A stretch of DNA of 64,000 nt from Eleginops maclovinus (GCF_036324505.1 NC_086360.1:10582793-10646792); one strand, 5' to 3'. Numbered from the stretch's first letter, positions 41,243-57,957 are shown. Translations and numbers: made by a program. Notes: generated from the letters alone by a model not told the origin.

Positions 41243-41425
41243 TTTTTTTTTTTAAAGATATTCTTTGGGGGCTTTTTGCCTTTAATCAGATAGGACAGTG
41301 GAGAGTGACAGGAAAATGGGAGAGAGAGTCGGGGTGGGATCCGGAAAGGACCACGGATCGGGAATCAAACCCGGGTCGTTGGCGTACGGTGCAGGTGCCC
41401 CAACCAGTTGCACCACGGCCAGGGC
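41243..41425 (-). mobile_element. tRNA-derived SINE
   Basis: On the minus strand the head reads as a tRNA-like promoter: A-box-like tggtgcaactggttggggc and B-box-like gggtttgattccc. It ends in an A-rich tail (T run at 41241-41254). A perfect 16-bp target duplication ctgcatttgaaatctt flanks it (41227-41242, 41426-41441), the signature of LINE-machinery insertion. Confidence 0.85.
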
Positions 41426-41441
41426 CTGCATTTGAAATCTT

Positions 41442-44099
41442 AAGTTCAGTTCAGCTTATTCACAAAAACCCATCTAATACAATATTTTGGGACTCTACAT
41501 TGCTGAGTCATTCTGCATATAAATCATTCCTTTTGTCTTGTCAGTTACTACTGAGGTCCTTTCCTTTCTTTTGTTCAAGTCAATACATTTAAAATAAAAA
41601 TGTGTTATTCAATGCAATGAGGGGGCTCTCAATCAAAACAAGAGTTTGTGGTCGCCTTAGTGTGGAAATTTGGTTCTACACCACCGTTGTGTCATTAAAG
41701 TCGGGCTATCCTGGTTAGGACTTCAACCATGTCTGTGAGTTAGTTTGGTCATCTTCTATTGTAAGGCTGTGGGTTTGATCCCAGTCCTTGCAGTCAAAAT
41801 GTCAATGTATCCTTGGACAAAATACATTGGTGCTTGATGTGGCTATGTAAAGAAGGTTCTTAAACATTCATCCTTTGTGATGTTGTGTATATTTAAAAAA
41901 AATAATCCACTGTTGATAGTATCTTCTAAAATGTAAGATTTCCAGCTTGAATTACATCACAAGACACAATTTGGGATACAGAATAAACAAAGCCACATGA
42001 GTGAATTATAATTGTATTTATTTAGCTTTGCCACAGTTGGTCAGAAGCATTTTTCAATGCCTACGCCTCTTTTTCAAAGCTTATAATGCCGCTCTCAATA
42101 CTGAAATGTTGTTTGACCAGACGGTTAATTTCAGACACAAAATGCAATAAAACTCATACAATAAAGACTTGTCCCATTGTTGGCAGCAGCTTCTGCTCTG
42201 GCATCTGTCAAGAGGAGTTTGATAAAGATATCACGAAAGTTTCAACTCATTAGTAAGCCAGTGTGTCTTTTTTTTGGTATGAATGAAGGAAATGTTCTGG
42301 TTCTTTGGTGTTTGTACCACAGCATCGCAACTTCCATACTGTGGCAAATAGACAAAATATATGCTGAAATAATGTGAAATGGTACACAGATCACATTTTC
42401 AGATAAAGAACTGCTGCCACTTTTTCGTTTCCGATATAGATTTTAATTTAACATTTCATTTGGCATCATCTGCATTAAGGCAACCCTCCTCCTTGAACGC
42501 CCTATTTTGAATGACATCTTGAAACCTTGAAACATCTAGTACTGTATATCCCTTGATAGCATGACAAAACCTATACGAAATATTTTTGTATTCTGAATAA
42601 TCTTTATCACTTAGAAACTAAGAAGGGATAGCTCAGCATGAGAAGTTATGCTTACACAACTTATAAGATAGTTGATCAGCCAGAATTGATCTGCTGAAAA
42701 TGTGTATTTCTGATTTTTAACTATCGTTGTGACCTTTTATTAGTGGAGTCAGTTTATTCTAAAAAGAGCTCCAGCCTGTAAAACCTAGAGGAAACTACCT
42801 CTAGTTTAAGCTTATATTTAACCGCTGCACTGGCCACCAGAGATTGTTTCAGTTCAGCTATAACATTGCTTTGACATTTGTAACAGTGACTACAGAACAA
42901 CGGTAAAGGGAAACACAAAGGGCAGATTCTACTAAGTGAAAATAGCCCAAAGAGTCACATCCATAAACATTTAGGTAATTGAAGGTATACAAATCTAACA
43001 GAGCAAAGAATAAAATGAAGCTGGAGATGATAAAATGTATAGAAGGCTGTAAAGGTCAGAGGTTATCACCGTGTAATTCAAACTATTTGATGTCCAGAAA
43101 GGCCATATTATCACACAATGTAATGTGAGCACATCACTTTGCATGTGATTAAAGGCTCCTCTTTATTCATAGAAATGAGGGGGAGGAAAACAGAGGGACA
43201 CATTGGCTGGCTATTCTTGTCCATACGCCTGTCATTTACATGTTCACACCTAAACCGCCCACCCCCGTGTCTCATTTGTCCATCCTAATCACACTTTTCT
43301 GCACTTGTGAATGTCCATACAACTCTATGTGTGATAGTGTGTGTGGTACTGTGTGCTGTTTGTGCGCCCATGTGCGTGCATGTCTGGCTTGGACAGCTAA
43401 TCTCTCTGCCAGGAAATGTCCTGCAGCAAGAATTTGCAGTTGAGAAAATGTCCGCTGCTCTGTCGATATGTGACATGGTGCCAAAACTGGCACACAGCCG
43501 CTTCCGATTAGCATTGCTCAACACTGCCCATTCACAGCTACCACACTACCAGAAACGGGTCTGGAGTGCCGAGAAAAACTCCATATTGCCAAAAACAAGT
43601 TTAAGATGCTGCAAACAAAATAAATGCCAAAAAGTGTTTAACAATAAAAAAAATAATAGGAAATTCATTAATGAAAACTTAATAAGTGCTTGTAGTTTGT
43701 TTGTTTACTGTTTGGCAGTAATTTGTGAGAATTAGTCAAAATAGTCAAAGCAAAAGGGTGGCTGCTTGGACCGAGGCAGAGAAGCGCTATTAGTTGTAGC
43801 AGAGTCTAAGGATGGAGGTAGGAACTCTGAAGGCAAGCCTTGCAAACTAATACAAGAGTCTTACACTGAATGTGAGTTGCAGAGCCTAAAAGGGGGAAAT
43901 GAACAATAATTGTTGTCAGTATAGAAATGGTGGGAGAAACCATTGTACTACCCTTGTACAGGGCGTTGTGAAGAAGAAGAAATGTGTATGTTTTGTAAAA
44001 AAGTAATGTAAAATAAGGGATTAGTTGATAGGAACATGCAAACCAGTTGAATGGTCATGAGCTGAGTGTCATGATGTAGACCACCTGCATGTCCATCTC
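41442..44099. other. Intergenic, no feature seen
   Basis: No gene, RNA or classified repeat recognised. Confidence 0.45.
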
Positions 44100-44575
44100 A
44101 AATGTTACTGCTTTTTCCAATTTTCTCAGTGCTTTTGTTCCTGCTTTTCCCTCTTTGTGTATTGCTTTACCAGCTAAATAATCAAGTTATTTTTCTTTCC
44201 CTTTTTTCTTACCTAGCTCTCAGCTTTCATTCTGTCAGTATTTTGATGGCTCCTCCTCTTTCTGCTTTCTCTCCCCTGTTCCTTTCTCTGTCACTGCCAG
44301 TATTTAGGGGCCCGCTTTACAAGCCATTTAAGCCCCATCTTCTCTGCTCCATAATCACAAATGCAATATTCACATATGGCTGTCACTCATACAGACACAT
44401 TAAGGCTGTCATTCTGCTCTCCCTCCCTCATCTCCTCATCTTCGCCTCTCTCCTTCCTCCTCTCCTGCCCACTCTCATCTTTCTGTCACCCGCTTCCATT
44501 TTCTCCTACTTCCTCTCTGCCCTCCCTCCCTCTCACCCATTGAATCTCCTCCTCTGTTCCCATCTGCGCACATAG
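44100..44575. repeat. Pyrimidine-rich (C/T) block
   Basis: Strong C+T bias on the plus strand, densest at 44410-44570 (cctccctcatctcctcatct). The long ORFs here are a product of the composition. Confidence 0.65.
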
Positions 44576-45695
44576 AAAGAGCGAGACATCTTCAGTCTTT
44601 TTATGAGATCGACCGAGAGGGACTGCGTTGAAAACTGTTTATCTTTTCACAGAGATGACTTGCGCAGGAACTGCTCATTAATAATAATTTGATGTAATTT
44701 TGCCACAGTGATAGATTCTAAAAACAAATATGCCTTTCACATTCAAGATTAAACCCAGAGGACCTGCTTGGTGTTTTAATTTCTATGAATATGGAGGTTG
44801 TTATGCTTGATTGCCTGCAGAATTTATTGTTGATGTATACGCCAACAGCACCTTGAGGGTAGAAATAGTGAAATATGGCCTTAAAAACAAATCACAGTTC
44901 TGCCAACATTAGTGTTTAGAAAGAAATCTTCATATGGGGTTTCTATTAATGAGGGTGGTTTATTAAAGCTATTTGCAGGTTAGTCAAGTTCATCCACACT
45001 TAACTAAGGAAAAAACATTTCTTCATTGACTTTACTTCAACATGAGGGCATTGTTGTCTTAATGTCATGAGGCCCCCAATGATCAAATCTTTTTTGGCAA
45101 GGTAACCAATAATGCACCAGCTAGGCAAGTCAGTCACAATAGCTCTCCAAACTTCCTTCAATTTGTATGTGCTCTGTTGTTTGCTCTCATTTTGTTCAAT
45201 AGAGCTGCTGAAAAAAAGAATCTGAATGAGGAAGCTTGTTAGCTTGGTTGCTAATGGATATAAAAGACACACGGTTTATTCAAATGACATGTTCTATTAA
45301 ATTGATTCTATTGTCTCGTAAATGTCGGCAACCTGTTCTTGTTTTATGAAGCAATTTATACTCTGACTGAGGAGGTTAGATACAAGAAAAGTGTACGGTA
45401 CACTTAATAGGCTGCAATAGATTCCTCGACAGAAACAAAGGTATCATTAATTTGTTAGGAACCCTGTCATCTCTGTCTGCCTGTCTGTCTCAAAAGATGA
45501 TGTTTTTTTTTTTAAATAGAGCTTTAAGCTGTAAAACTGAACACTGGCAGCAGTTTTGCAGTTAATTTATTGTGTGCCAATATACGTGGTTAAAATTTTT
45601 CATTAATAGCAATATTCAGACAACTGTGTGAGCTAATAAGTTGTCCCAGCCTTGTTCGCACTGCAGCTCTCTCTCCGTTAACGCCACATTGCTTA
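44576..45695. other. Intergenic, no feature seen
   Basis: No gene or classified repeat recognised. Confidence 0.45.
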
Positions 45696-45856
45696 TCAGC
45701 ATGAGTGTGGATGAGTATCCAGATGCAATCACAGACAATTATACTCCTTGCTGTGCTTGTGTGCATTTGTGTATTTGTGAGTGCATGTGTGCATTTTAGC
45801 CCATTAGGAAGTGACGCACTGATTAGCCATCAACTCTCATGCTGCAAGACTGCCAG

Positions 45857-46005
<149 letters not shown>

Positions 46006-46500
46006 TGTGATAATTGGGGAAACATGTTTTAACTCTACACCTTTCATCAGCTGAACACAATATTTTTCAGTTCCTGATTAACTTTACTTTGTTATGCCTC
46101 CCTTGTTTCTATACTGAGGCCTTTATAGCCTTTTTTGTGCCACTTCAGTTGCACTGTGCTGTCTGGCCTATCCTCACACATGCATGCCCAGTAGTTTGAT
46201 GTTTATTTATGTCATTATGGTGATTCTGGACATTTGGATACTGTGCAGGGTCGGGGGCTGATGTAGTTGGTGAGATGGTTTGTGCTCTCAAAGTCTATTT
46301 TGTGCCAGCTCATAGCACAAAATGACCGTTCTGAAATATTAAGTTTCTGTGGGGGTTTGTTGCTGCTCAGCATCAATGACTCAACACCAAGTACTTGCTG
46401 GGAACTTTGGATTTCATAACTCACTTCCCAGTCTGTACTCTCCACCCACTGGCAATTTAAGAGCACCCCCTCCTGCTAACACAGGCATACACACATGCAT

Positions 46501-48140
<1,640 letters not shown>

Positions 48141-48149
48141 GCAACCAGC

Positions 48150-48345
48150 CCATCATCTCCTGTCCTCTCATTTCATTTTCTCCTCTCCTCATTTATTCGT
48201 CTCCTCCTCTCTTCGCCTCTCCCACTTGTTTGCACTCCCAGAGGAGCAGGAGCAGTTTGAATCTTAATGGAAGAGTAATTCCCTTCCTTTCCTCTTCTCT
48301 CTCTCTGTTTGTTTCTCTTTCGCTCTTTGCTGTTTGTCTCTCAGG
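48150..48345. repeat. Pyrimidine-rich block
   Basis: C/T-biased segment with tctcctctcctc-type runs. Confidence 0.6.
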
Positions 48346-48632
48346 GATGATAACAGCTTTATTACATTATTGTACAATCAGCATGATAATAACTTTGCAT
48401 GCCAAAGGCCAAAATGTGTCACACAGTTCTAGACGATGCCCTGCAGTCTCCAAAAAGATAGCATCTCATAAAAATAATTGAAAAAAGGTGTTTTTTCTCT
48501 CAAGCACAAATGTGACAAACATTTTTTTCTTTTTGCAGTGACTTATCAATGGTTGGTTGAGATCTTTGGGTTGTGAAACACTTTGAATATACAACAGAGA
48601 AACTCTGACAGCAGCCACTTACACTGGAAAAT

Positions 48633-48633
48633 C

Positions 48634-48667
<34 letters not shown>

Positions 48668-48668
48668 C
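48633..48668. repeat. (CAA)n microsatellite
   Basis: Twelve or so perfect CAA units. Confidence 0.95.
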
Positions 48669-48959
48669 CAGAGTACTTGTGCTTTTATGGAAATTGTAAG
48701 AAACAATCTGCAAAGAAGATACAAGAGTTTTCTTTTCCTTACAAAGAACACAGTTTTGGACCTTTGTTTCTATAGTTTGGTTGGAAGAGAGATCCAGTAG
48801 CTATTTGTACCACTATGTTAATCAGTGAAAGCATGGGCAGCTATTCAAATGCAATCAATGACAATTATAGTCTGCAAGTTTGTGTATGTGTGTGTGTTTG
48901 ATTAGCCAGTGTAAGGCTGATTAGACATCAATCTTCACAGGGCCAAAGTGACTGTTAGT

Positions 48960-51105
48960 CAGACAACAAGCATAAAACTGATGACTCTGTGTCTGCATGA
49001 TTGTGTATATTCACGAATGAAGATCCAGACTTGCAAGTCTAAATCTTCTTCTAATTTGCTCCTTTTATATAACCATATTCAATGTCTGTATTTATGTGTG
49101 TATGCAGGTTGGCTTATTAGTGAAATTCACATGTCACATATGTGTCCATTTTCCATTTTGTCCTTGTAAAGAATTTGTATCTATGGTTTGATTATTGTAC
49201 ATACAAGCTTTTATGCTCTACAAACTGCGCTGTCACTCATGTTGTTTTGCCGGTGCATGTACTATGCTTGCACCTACAGTATGTATTAGGTCTGTGTTTT
49301 TGTCTTGTTGAAGGTGATTTCCAAGGTTGTGTTAAATGTTGTTCAACATGCAGTTCAGACAGCAGAGTGATGTAGGGACAGCAGGGTTTGGAGAGTAAGA
49401 GCTGGAGGGCTCTAAATATGAATCTGTATTAAAAATTGCTTGCTTGTCCCTTTTAATTTTGTGTACCCTTAGTAATGATGATTACCATTTGTGCTCCTGT
49501 TGTTTCCTGTTTTTTGTTACAGACAGCCTTAATTAATTAATGTGCAAATGTTGAACTACAGTGCTCTGAAAGTCATAGCAGGATTATTAATATTTTTGAA
49601 TTAATTTATTATTCTAACAAAACTTTATTTTCAGTCAAAGAGAAAGAAAATGACAGGGGAATTGTGTTGAAATAATCAAAAAACTAATGTGTTAGATATC
49701 TGTTAACCTACCTTGGCACACTATTTTGGGTCTAATGTCGTGTGACTGGAAATGGAAATATTTGTTTGTCTGCAGCCTTCAAATAATATACAGTATAGTA
49801 AGATTATCCAAAGGAGTGTTTCTTTACACTTGTATGAATGCAATACCAGTTTCTGTTTGCATACAATGATCAATAAACATACAACAATCTCCCTTTTTCT
49901 ACAATCCTATTTTTTATGACTAATGTGTCTAAACGGGGTCACATCACACTGCATCTGTTTCACAGTATAAAAGTTAGGGATAAATAATGTGGATTAACAT
50001 TTGAATTAATGCCATCATCAGTCATAAAACACACCACAGTAAAAGGATGGAGACCGCCGTGTAGATCTTTGTCTCTCTTTTAAAAGAAATGGCAGGTAGT
50101 CTGCTTCTCTGCCTCCGGCCTCTGACTGTGCTTTCAGGTTCAAAAGCCAATTGTGACAATGCTGAATTTTTAATTGTCATGGGAGCTGACCCCCTGATTT
50201 CCTTTCCGTCAGACTCCTGTGATGTCTGCCACTGCTCAAGGTAATGAAGTGATAGGCAGAAAGGGATCCCAAATACACAAACACAAATACTGGCTGGCAA
50301 ACAACTAATCAGGCAAATACAGAGAGAAGTGATAATAGAGACTGGAGGAGCAGATAAAAGCAGATAGACATGTAGTCAAATCCCTTTTGCAAAGTTTGTG
50401 TCACAGGATGTACTATAACCCAGTGTCTCCTGACTTTTTTTCTGGTGATCAAAGCTTTTTTTAAGCTGCTTCTGAACAACCTACCAAATGAAAGAAACAG
50501 GAAATAGGGAAGCATAAATAGGGGAGTCTCTGTCAGAAGACAGAGAGAAAAAAGGAAACAGTGGGGAATAGAAATAATGTTATTCACTGGTGATGTTCAT
50601 TAGTTTTAGTTTGAGTCGTGGAGCGCAGCAGATCTGATATAGCCTTATAATTACCCAAACTGCTTTTGGGAAGCAATAACATGAAGTGACTTGAACTGTG
50701 AGACACGCCGCTCACACATGTGACATAAAGCAATGCTCTGATGCTGATTTCACGGTCTGATCTTCTGAGGAGTTTTGGGCACTATAGCATAGGCTGCTTC
50801 TTCTTAGTCCTTATTGCAACATGGTCTATAAAAAGCCAAAAAGGCAGGATAACAGTAAGATAAAGAGAATACCAAATATGTTTTTATTAATTTGGGTAAA
50901 ATGACTAAAAACAGTGTATATCAGAAATATTTGCCACTCCTTGGCACGCACATAATTGATTTCTCGTCTCATCTTTTGTTTCATATATTTTGCTTTTATT
51001 TGTAATATTGCACAATCCCCTCTTTCAATCCCATAATACTCAATGAGGGATAGTCGGTGAAGCGAGGTGCGTTTGAGAGAACACACAGAAATACAAGCCT
51101 TTACT
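48960..51105. other. Intergenic, no feature seen
   Basis: No gene or classified repeat recognised. Confidence 0.45.
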
Positions 51106-51106
51106 C

Positions 51107-51239
<133 letters not shown>

Positions 51240-52045
51240 CTCCCTTTGATTGTCAAAGAAGGCGCTGTGCGACGATACATATACTTTAGTTCCCAGATGC
51301 AACATCAGTCAGCCAAATTTGATCTTTTATTTCTGTCTACTTTGCTTCTGTGAATATAGATTTATCAGCAAAAGTGAAAGCCTAAGAAAAAGAAAACGAG
51401 CCTGTCAGTTTTTGATATCAAATTTTCCTTAACTTTACGTTTTATGATATCTACTTTGATACTCTATTGATAACCGCATACGTATGTTCCCATCAACTGG
51501 GAGATAAGGACAATGTAAGGGCTGAATAGCAGAATAATAGTCTGTTACTGCAGCAGTATAAATAAACAATTATACAATATAAACATCTCAAAATAGCAGA
51601 TAAAACTAAAAAGTTAACCATAAATATAAATATCTGTAAAGTGACAAATGAAACACTATTGAAGGTTCAATTTCCAGCTAACTCAGAATAAAAGTATGAT
51701 TTACATTTAGTGTGCAATATATATTTATAAATACTTTTGATATTAGTCCTGTTTAAGGATCTTGTGGAAGGTTAATCCAAGATGCTAGGTGATTTAGAAA
51801 TGCTACACATTTTTTTCCTGGGGAAGAACCCCATAGACCCCCCACCAAGTATGTAGGTGTATGTATTTAGTGTCTTAATGAGCATTTGATGTGATTGTGT
51901 CTTGTCATAAATGCTTGATATTGAATATTATTGAAAAAAATGTCTAAGAATGTAATGAGAACCATAGTGTTGTCTTTACTCGCAAAACACAATTTTGATG
52001 CACTTTTCACCATAAACATGTTATATATTTTGTAATACTACAATC
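51240..52045. other. Intergenic, no feature seen
   Basis: No gene recognised. Confidence 0.45.
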
Positions 52046-52047
52046 TT

Positions 52048-52177
<130 letters not shown>

Positions 52178-52254
52178 GACACACCACTGCATAATAAATC
52201 CCACCTGAGGCAGCTGAAGCCATCCACTAACAATAGTTGGAGGGTGTTGTAAAC

Positions 52255-52450
52255 AAAGCTGAGCCCTTTTCTCGCCTTTCAGCCTGTTTCCTCTAGACGC
52301 ATCTGTCCTTTCCTCCTCTGATTCCTTAGCTTTTCTATATTTCCTATGTTCTCGTGTCTCTCGTACTTATCCCTCGTCGCACTGCCACTCTTCCTCCCTC
52401 CAGTCCCCATCTCCTCTCCCCCTCCCTCTCTTTCTCATGGCTCTCCTGTT
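52255..52450. repeat. Pyrimidine-rich block
   Basis: C/T-biased segment about 80 bp after the CA array. Confidence 0.6.
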
Positions 52451-52454
52451 GCAT

Positions 52455-53880
52455 TCAGGATCCATCTGTTGGGAAATAAAGTAATAACGGCTAAGCTATG
52501 AGGAATAAGGCAGAAACACACTCCAGGGTTTAAGCTGGATCCAGGTGTAACGCCCAACTACCGCGCCTCCGGGTTTTACTTAACACCTATCATAACAAAC
52601 AAACAAACAAACAAATAAACTGAAGGGCCTTTTTTCTTTTATCAACATCTGTGAGGGCCACTGAAAGGAAGAAAAACATGACATTACGTGAGCAAACTAT
52701 TGCAGCCATGCGGGGAGCTTTGTGGTTGTTGTTTAGTGATTTTCTGCCCTACATCTCCTTGATGAGATGCGTGGAAGTTTTTTAAAAGAAGGCCACATTA
52801 AGTTGTTTTCAACCTTGAGGTATTCTGGAAGTCAGTGCACGTACACTGTCAGTTGTTCAATGCATTGTTTCTAATCAGGTTACAGGTCCTCCCTTGTCCG
52901 GTAATGCAGCAGGATATCTGGACGCGATGGCCTCATTTCCCCCACGGCTTAATAATCGATTTTACTTCAACATAAAAGAGACAAAAGCTGTAATTTTTGA
53001 CCCATTTTAACAGTGAGTGTTAATAACAAATTACTGATGTTAAAGGTGCTGAGCTTTCTGGATCCAATGCATGCAAATTGTATGGAATGACACAGTTTAA
53101 GGTTTAGGCATTTCTCAGTTGACCAATTTTCTTAATTCAGGCAAATCAATAGTGTTTTTGTTACTAAGTTTACATTTACACAAGTTAAACCATGTGGAGC
53201 ATTTAGGGGTTTAGTGTCTTGCTCAAGAACAATTGAACATTTAACAGAAGGACTCAGGGATCGAACCACCAATGATGTAAGCATGTATTTACCTATTCTC
53301 ACCACATATGACGGCTTTAATCCTGTGACATTTGGTTTGGAGAAGGAAAAACACAACTTAACCACAAGTGAAATCCCAGGAATAACACATTTTTCACACA
53401 TAAATGTGCCGAAGCCTGCGAGCTAGTTCAGGGAGTCAACTCGAGCAAAAACGATACATTTACACGTGAGGCACGTACAACCGCGCGTCCCTCTTACAAC
53501 CAACCAAACACAATCTCCTAAACGTCCTGCTCTATTTAAGCTGCCAGATCTAACCGCCTCGCTAATATAAAACATCCCTCTAACCGTAAGCATAGAATAA
53601 CGCTATAAATCTGTGTGGGTAAATTTGGTAGCAAGAGTATAGAGGAGCTAAGAACAATCTGGAAGCAAACAGACTAGGGGAACACACAGGAGTTCAACAG
53701 CAGGAAATAGAAAGAATAAGGATGATTATTTTATTATCTTTTGCTTTTAAATGACTGTTTTTAAATGCCATTTTATAATGTGTTTCTGCTACACTATTTC
53801 TTAATGCTCTTAATGTTTTTCATTTTTGTAAAGCACTTTGAATTGACTTACGTTGAAAGGTGCTTTATAAATACACTTGC
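52455..53880. other. Intergenic, no feature seen
   Basis: No gene recognised. A short (CAAA)n run lies near 52597. Confidence 0.45.
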
Positions 53881-53888
53881 CTTGCCTA

Positions 53889-53889
<1 letters not shown>

Positions 53890-53984
<95 letters not shown>

Positions 53985-54011
53985 ATGCTGCTGATGCTGC
54001 TGATGCTGCTG
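53890..54011. repeat. (CTG/CAG)n trinucleotide array
   Basis: About 95 bp of pure CTG (roughly 31 units, 53890-53984), then three ctgatg-interrupted units to about 54011. Open in several frames (poly-Leu, poly-Ala, poly-Ser on the reverse) but with no flanking coding signal. Confidence 0.95.
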
Positions 54012-54099
54012 CGTTCACCTCGCTGCTGCTTCATTGAAGTTGCCGAGGCTTGCCTGCCCCACCACCACCCCAGCTTTCACCCCAGCTTCCACCTTTAGG

Positions 54100-54750
54100 C
54101 TCAGGGGGGAAAGTTATCTCATCATGCCTCAATGTTCTACAGTATGTAAATCTGTGTAGTGATGAGGCCTGAGCCTAGAAGCCAAACTCAAACTACAGTA
54201 TATACTGCTTCTAATAAACATATTAATGAAACATGTGAGTTGTCTGACTGAACTATAGATAGAAACTTGATCTAAAACAAGTCAAAGGCTGGATTTAAGC
54301 GCTCCAAATGTATGAGTGGGAAGCCTTTTTGCCACAGTTGAGAGGAACATTTAAAGGATGCTTTTCTTATAATTTATCCACTGGAAAGCAACATGAATGG
54401 GGTGGACAAGATTATGGAGTTACATAATTATTAAACAAATAATATGACAACTTTTACTGACGCTACATTTTTCTAAGTTTGATTGTTCATCACGTATAGT
54501 TCCCTTGGCAACAGAGATGAATTGGTCTTTGCCAGTTTCCATCATGGATTTTACTCCATTGGTGAAGAAAACACAATATACAAAAGGAAAAAGCAATAAA
54601 AAGAAAATTTAAGCAGGTAGAGATACAAAATGAGGCCAGGGAAAATGGAGGTAGCAGAGAAACTTGTTTTCTCTCACACTGACAAGAGATATTTCCCCCT
54701 CGTTTCAGCTGTGATGGAGAAATAGACAGCTCCTGTTATGTGACTCACAG
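54100..54750. other. Intergenic, no feature seen
   Basis: No gene recognised. Confidence 0.45.
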
Positions 54751-54754
54751 AAAT

Positions 54755-55124
<370 letters not shown>

Positions 55125-55138
55125 ACACACAGACACAC

Positions 55139-55239
<101 letters not shown>

Positions 55240-55410
55240 ATTGTAAAAGCCTTTCGAGACACTTTGGACTTTATAAAGCCTTTCCTTGACAGTAGTGCCT
55301 GATGGTAAGATGGAAACAAAAGATTTCCGTGTGTATAACTACAAATAACGTTTTATAAAGGAAATGTATGGGTTTTAATTACCTTCTGATTATTTGTTGG
55401 AACATGATGA

Positions 55411-55412
<2 letters not shown>

Positions 55413-55498
<86 letters not shown>
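55413..55498. repeat. (TG)n microsatellite
   Basis: About 85 bp of pure TG. Confidence 0.97.
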
Positions 55499-55499
<1 letters not shown>

Positions 55500-56510
55500 T
55501 TCCGCCTGTAATTACTGAATACATGCCTGTGTGGATGGATTTCTTGTATGTGGGGGTGAGAATCACTTCATGATTGCTTCCTTTAGTTTAATTTGCTGGA
55601 AAAAGCTTGTGTGTGTCCGTGTTTATGTGAGTGTCAATAGAGTGTGGGTCATATTGATGTCGAACAAACACAAATTGGGTAAACAAGTATTCTCTTGTTT
55701 ACTCTAAATGGCTTTTAGATACATTGTTCCTTCAAGGTCTTACATGCGTGCACATACACACATGTCTCTTGTGAGGATTCTCAGTGACCAAATGCAACCC
55801 AAAGCCACCAACACTAAACAAAGAGTTTGTTCAGCCTGGATGAATGTATCTGTTACTACGGTGATGGCGATGCATGTAGCTCGGCAAGTAGCTCCAATGA
55901 ACTTAAACTCTACATTTTTGTTTTGATTGTTGTCTTTTCATCTTTATTGCTGGACCAAGTATGGCCAATAGACCAAGCATTTTACCATGACAACTACATG
56001 CCTAAGTACACCGTAAGTTTTAAGCTATGTTTTTAGATAAGCATCCGGTCCAAGAACATCACAGTGTCATGCAAACTGAGCCTGGGGAATGAGTGTCTGT
56101 CTGGAGCAAAGAAAACTACTTCTAGTAGAATGTTTGAATGTGCTGCATAAAATGTAAAGTTTAATAGCTGTAGCACGTGCAGCTGTCATGTTACAATAAA
56201 TGCTAAGCATTTTCTATGAGTAAAATAAATGTGTAATACGATTAGTATTTTTTGGTTTTGCCAGCATTGCCCTCCTATTTGCATCAACAGCATTTCTTTA
56301 CTATAAGCATTTAAAAAAAATCTTTTAAAGGGTGAAAGAATACAGCGATCAATCTTTTTTGTATGTTGGAAAAGTCTAACGACAGACCAAAAGACGTCAC
56401 TCATCATTAATCGAAAGGTGTTACACTCAAATCGGTCCTCGCCAAGATAGGAAAGGTAGGCACACGCCACTTGCCTGTCCCATTCATCCACCAAAACAGC
56501 TTCTACAGGC
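55500..56510. other. Intergenic, no feature seen
   Basis: No gene recognised. Confidence 0.45.
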
Positions 56511-56622
<112 letters not shown>

Positions 56623-56679
56623 AGGTGAATGCTACTGTGAATAAAAATCGATAGACCAAGTTTAGTGTAATTGAATGAT

Positions 56680-56681
<2 letters not shown>

Positions 56682-56763
<82 letters not shown>

Positions 56764-56780
56764 TATGTGTGTGTGTGTGC
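56682..56780. repeat. (TG)n microsatellite
   Basis: About 75 bp of TG, then tatg-interrupted units. Confidence 0.95.
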
Positions 56781-56794
56781 GTGTCTGCGAGCAT

Positions 56795-56925
56795 GCGTTT
56801 CAGCTTGTAAAGTGAATAGATAAAGGTAATTGAATGTTAGAGGGACTGTGTGTGTTTTTGGGTGTGTGCGTGTGTGAGCTTTATGGTGAAGAGATAGAGG
56901 TAATCTGTATAAGTGCTGCTACACT
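56795..56925. repeat. Degenerate two-copy repeat around TG tracts
   Basis: agcttgtaaagtgaatagat + aaaggtaat (about 56802) and agctttatggtgaagagata + gaggtaat (about 56878) are diverged copies, each followed by GTGT-rich sequence. Confidence 0.55.
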
Positions 56926-56957
56926 CTGAAACCTTTTAAAGCCTTGTCTGTGTGAAA

Positions 56958-57062
<105 letters not shown>

Positions 57063-57064
57063 TT

Positions 57065-57950
57065 TAACACCACTGAGATGCAATTTTAAACACCCTCTAC
57101 ATCAGCAACTAAATCAGAGACAAGACTAACACAAATTCCATTAACATGTATAGCTAGCTCTTCATTAGACAATACCCACGTGTGGGAATAGCAACATTCC
57201 TAAATACATTAATGGATTCACATACAACTAGAAACCATCTGGTTCTGCAACGCATAATCAGGGCCAATGACCCTTTCCGTCCCTCACTCGGACCACTCTA
57301 ATCTTCAAACTCAGGTTTAATTCTAATCTCAACTCAAACCTGTAAAGTTGAGATTTTACACCAATAAATCCAAAGCCAGGAGGGTTAAATGGGTCTTTAT
57401 GTAAAGGGGACAGTCTCCTCCAATCTCCTGTCCTTTATTAAATGTATGTAATTCGTCATGATTTACTTCGCAGCAAGGAAAATATTTCACAATGAGATGT
57501 GAACACACACAAGTGAATTCTGATTAGTTTCAGCGACCATGCAAGAGGGAAAAAATGGCTCCATCAAAAATTCATCACCAATGGCATTATTTATCCATTG
57601 TAAGCAGATCAATAGTACACATACACCAATGCTTGATGTAGACCCAGCCTGTATGTTTGGTTGTGATATTACGTTGCATCTGTGTGGTTGAAAACAATGT
57701 TTCTTGCTGTTGACTGTTTCCTGGATTCTGCATGAAAAAACAAGCAGGCAAACTTTTCATATGTTTTTAAATTGGAAATGAAATTATTTCAACCATTTTC
57801 TCCTAACCAGGTTTAGTTATAAAACAATAGTTCTGGTTGTTGAGAGTTGGACTAAATGATTTTGCAGTTATTTATCTGTCCTTCCAGTTTTTGGCTGCAT
57901 ATTTGTGTGTACGTTCCCACCTATTCACCAAGCACTCTCTCTGTGTGTTT
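57065..57950. other. Intergenic, no feature seen
   Basis: No gene recognised. Confidence 0.45.
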
Positions 57951-57957
57951 GAATGTT

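Noticed and set aside
41243..41425. A functional tRNA gene
   Set aside because: A- and B-box-like segments are present but no cloverleaf forms; the A-rich tail and 16-bp target duplication mark a SINE.
44102..44575. 157-residue hydrophobic ORF as a membrane protein
   Set aside because: The hydrophobicity follows from C/T-rich composition (Leu, Phe, Ser, Pro); no exon-like boundaries or family resemblance.
53765..54098. Poly-Ala, poly-Leu and poly-Ser ORFs over the CTG array
   Set aside because: All three frames are open because of the trinucleotide repeat; flanking residues look random.
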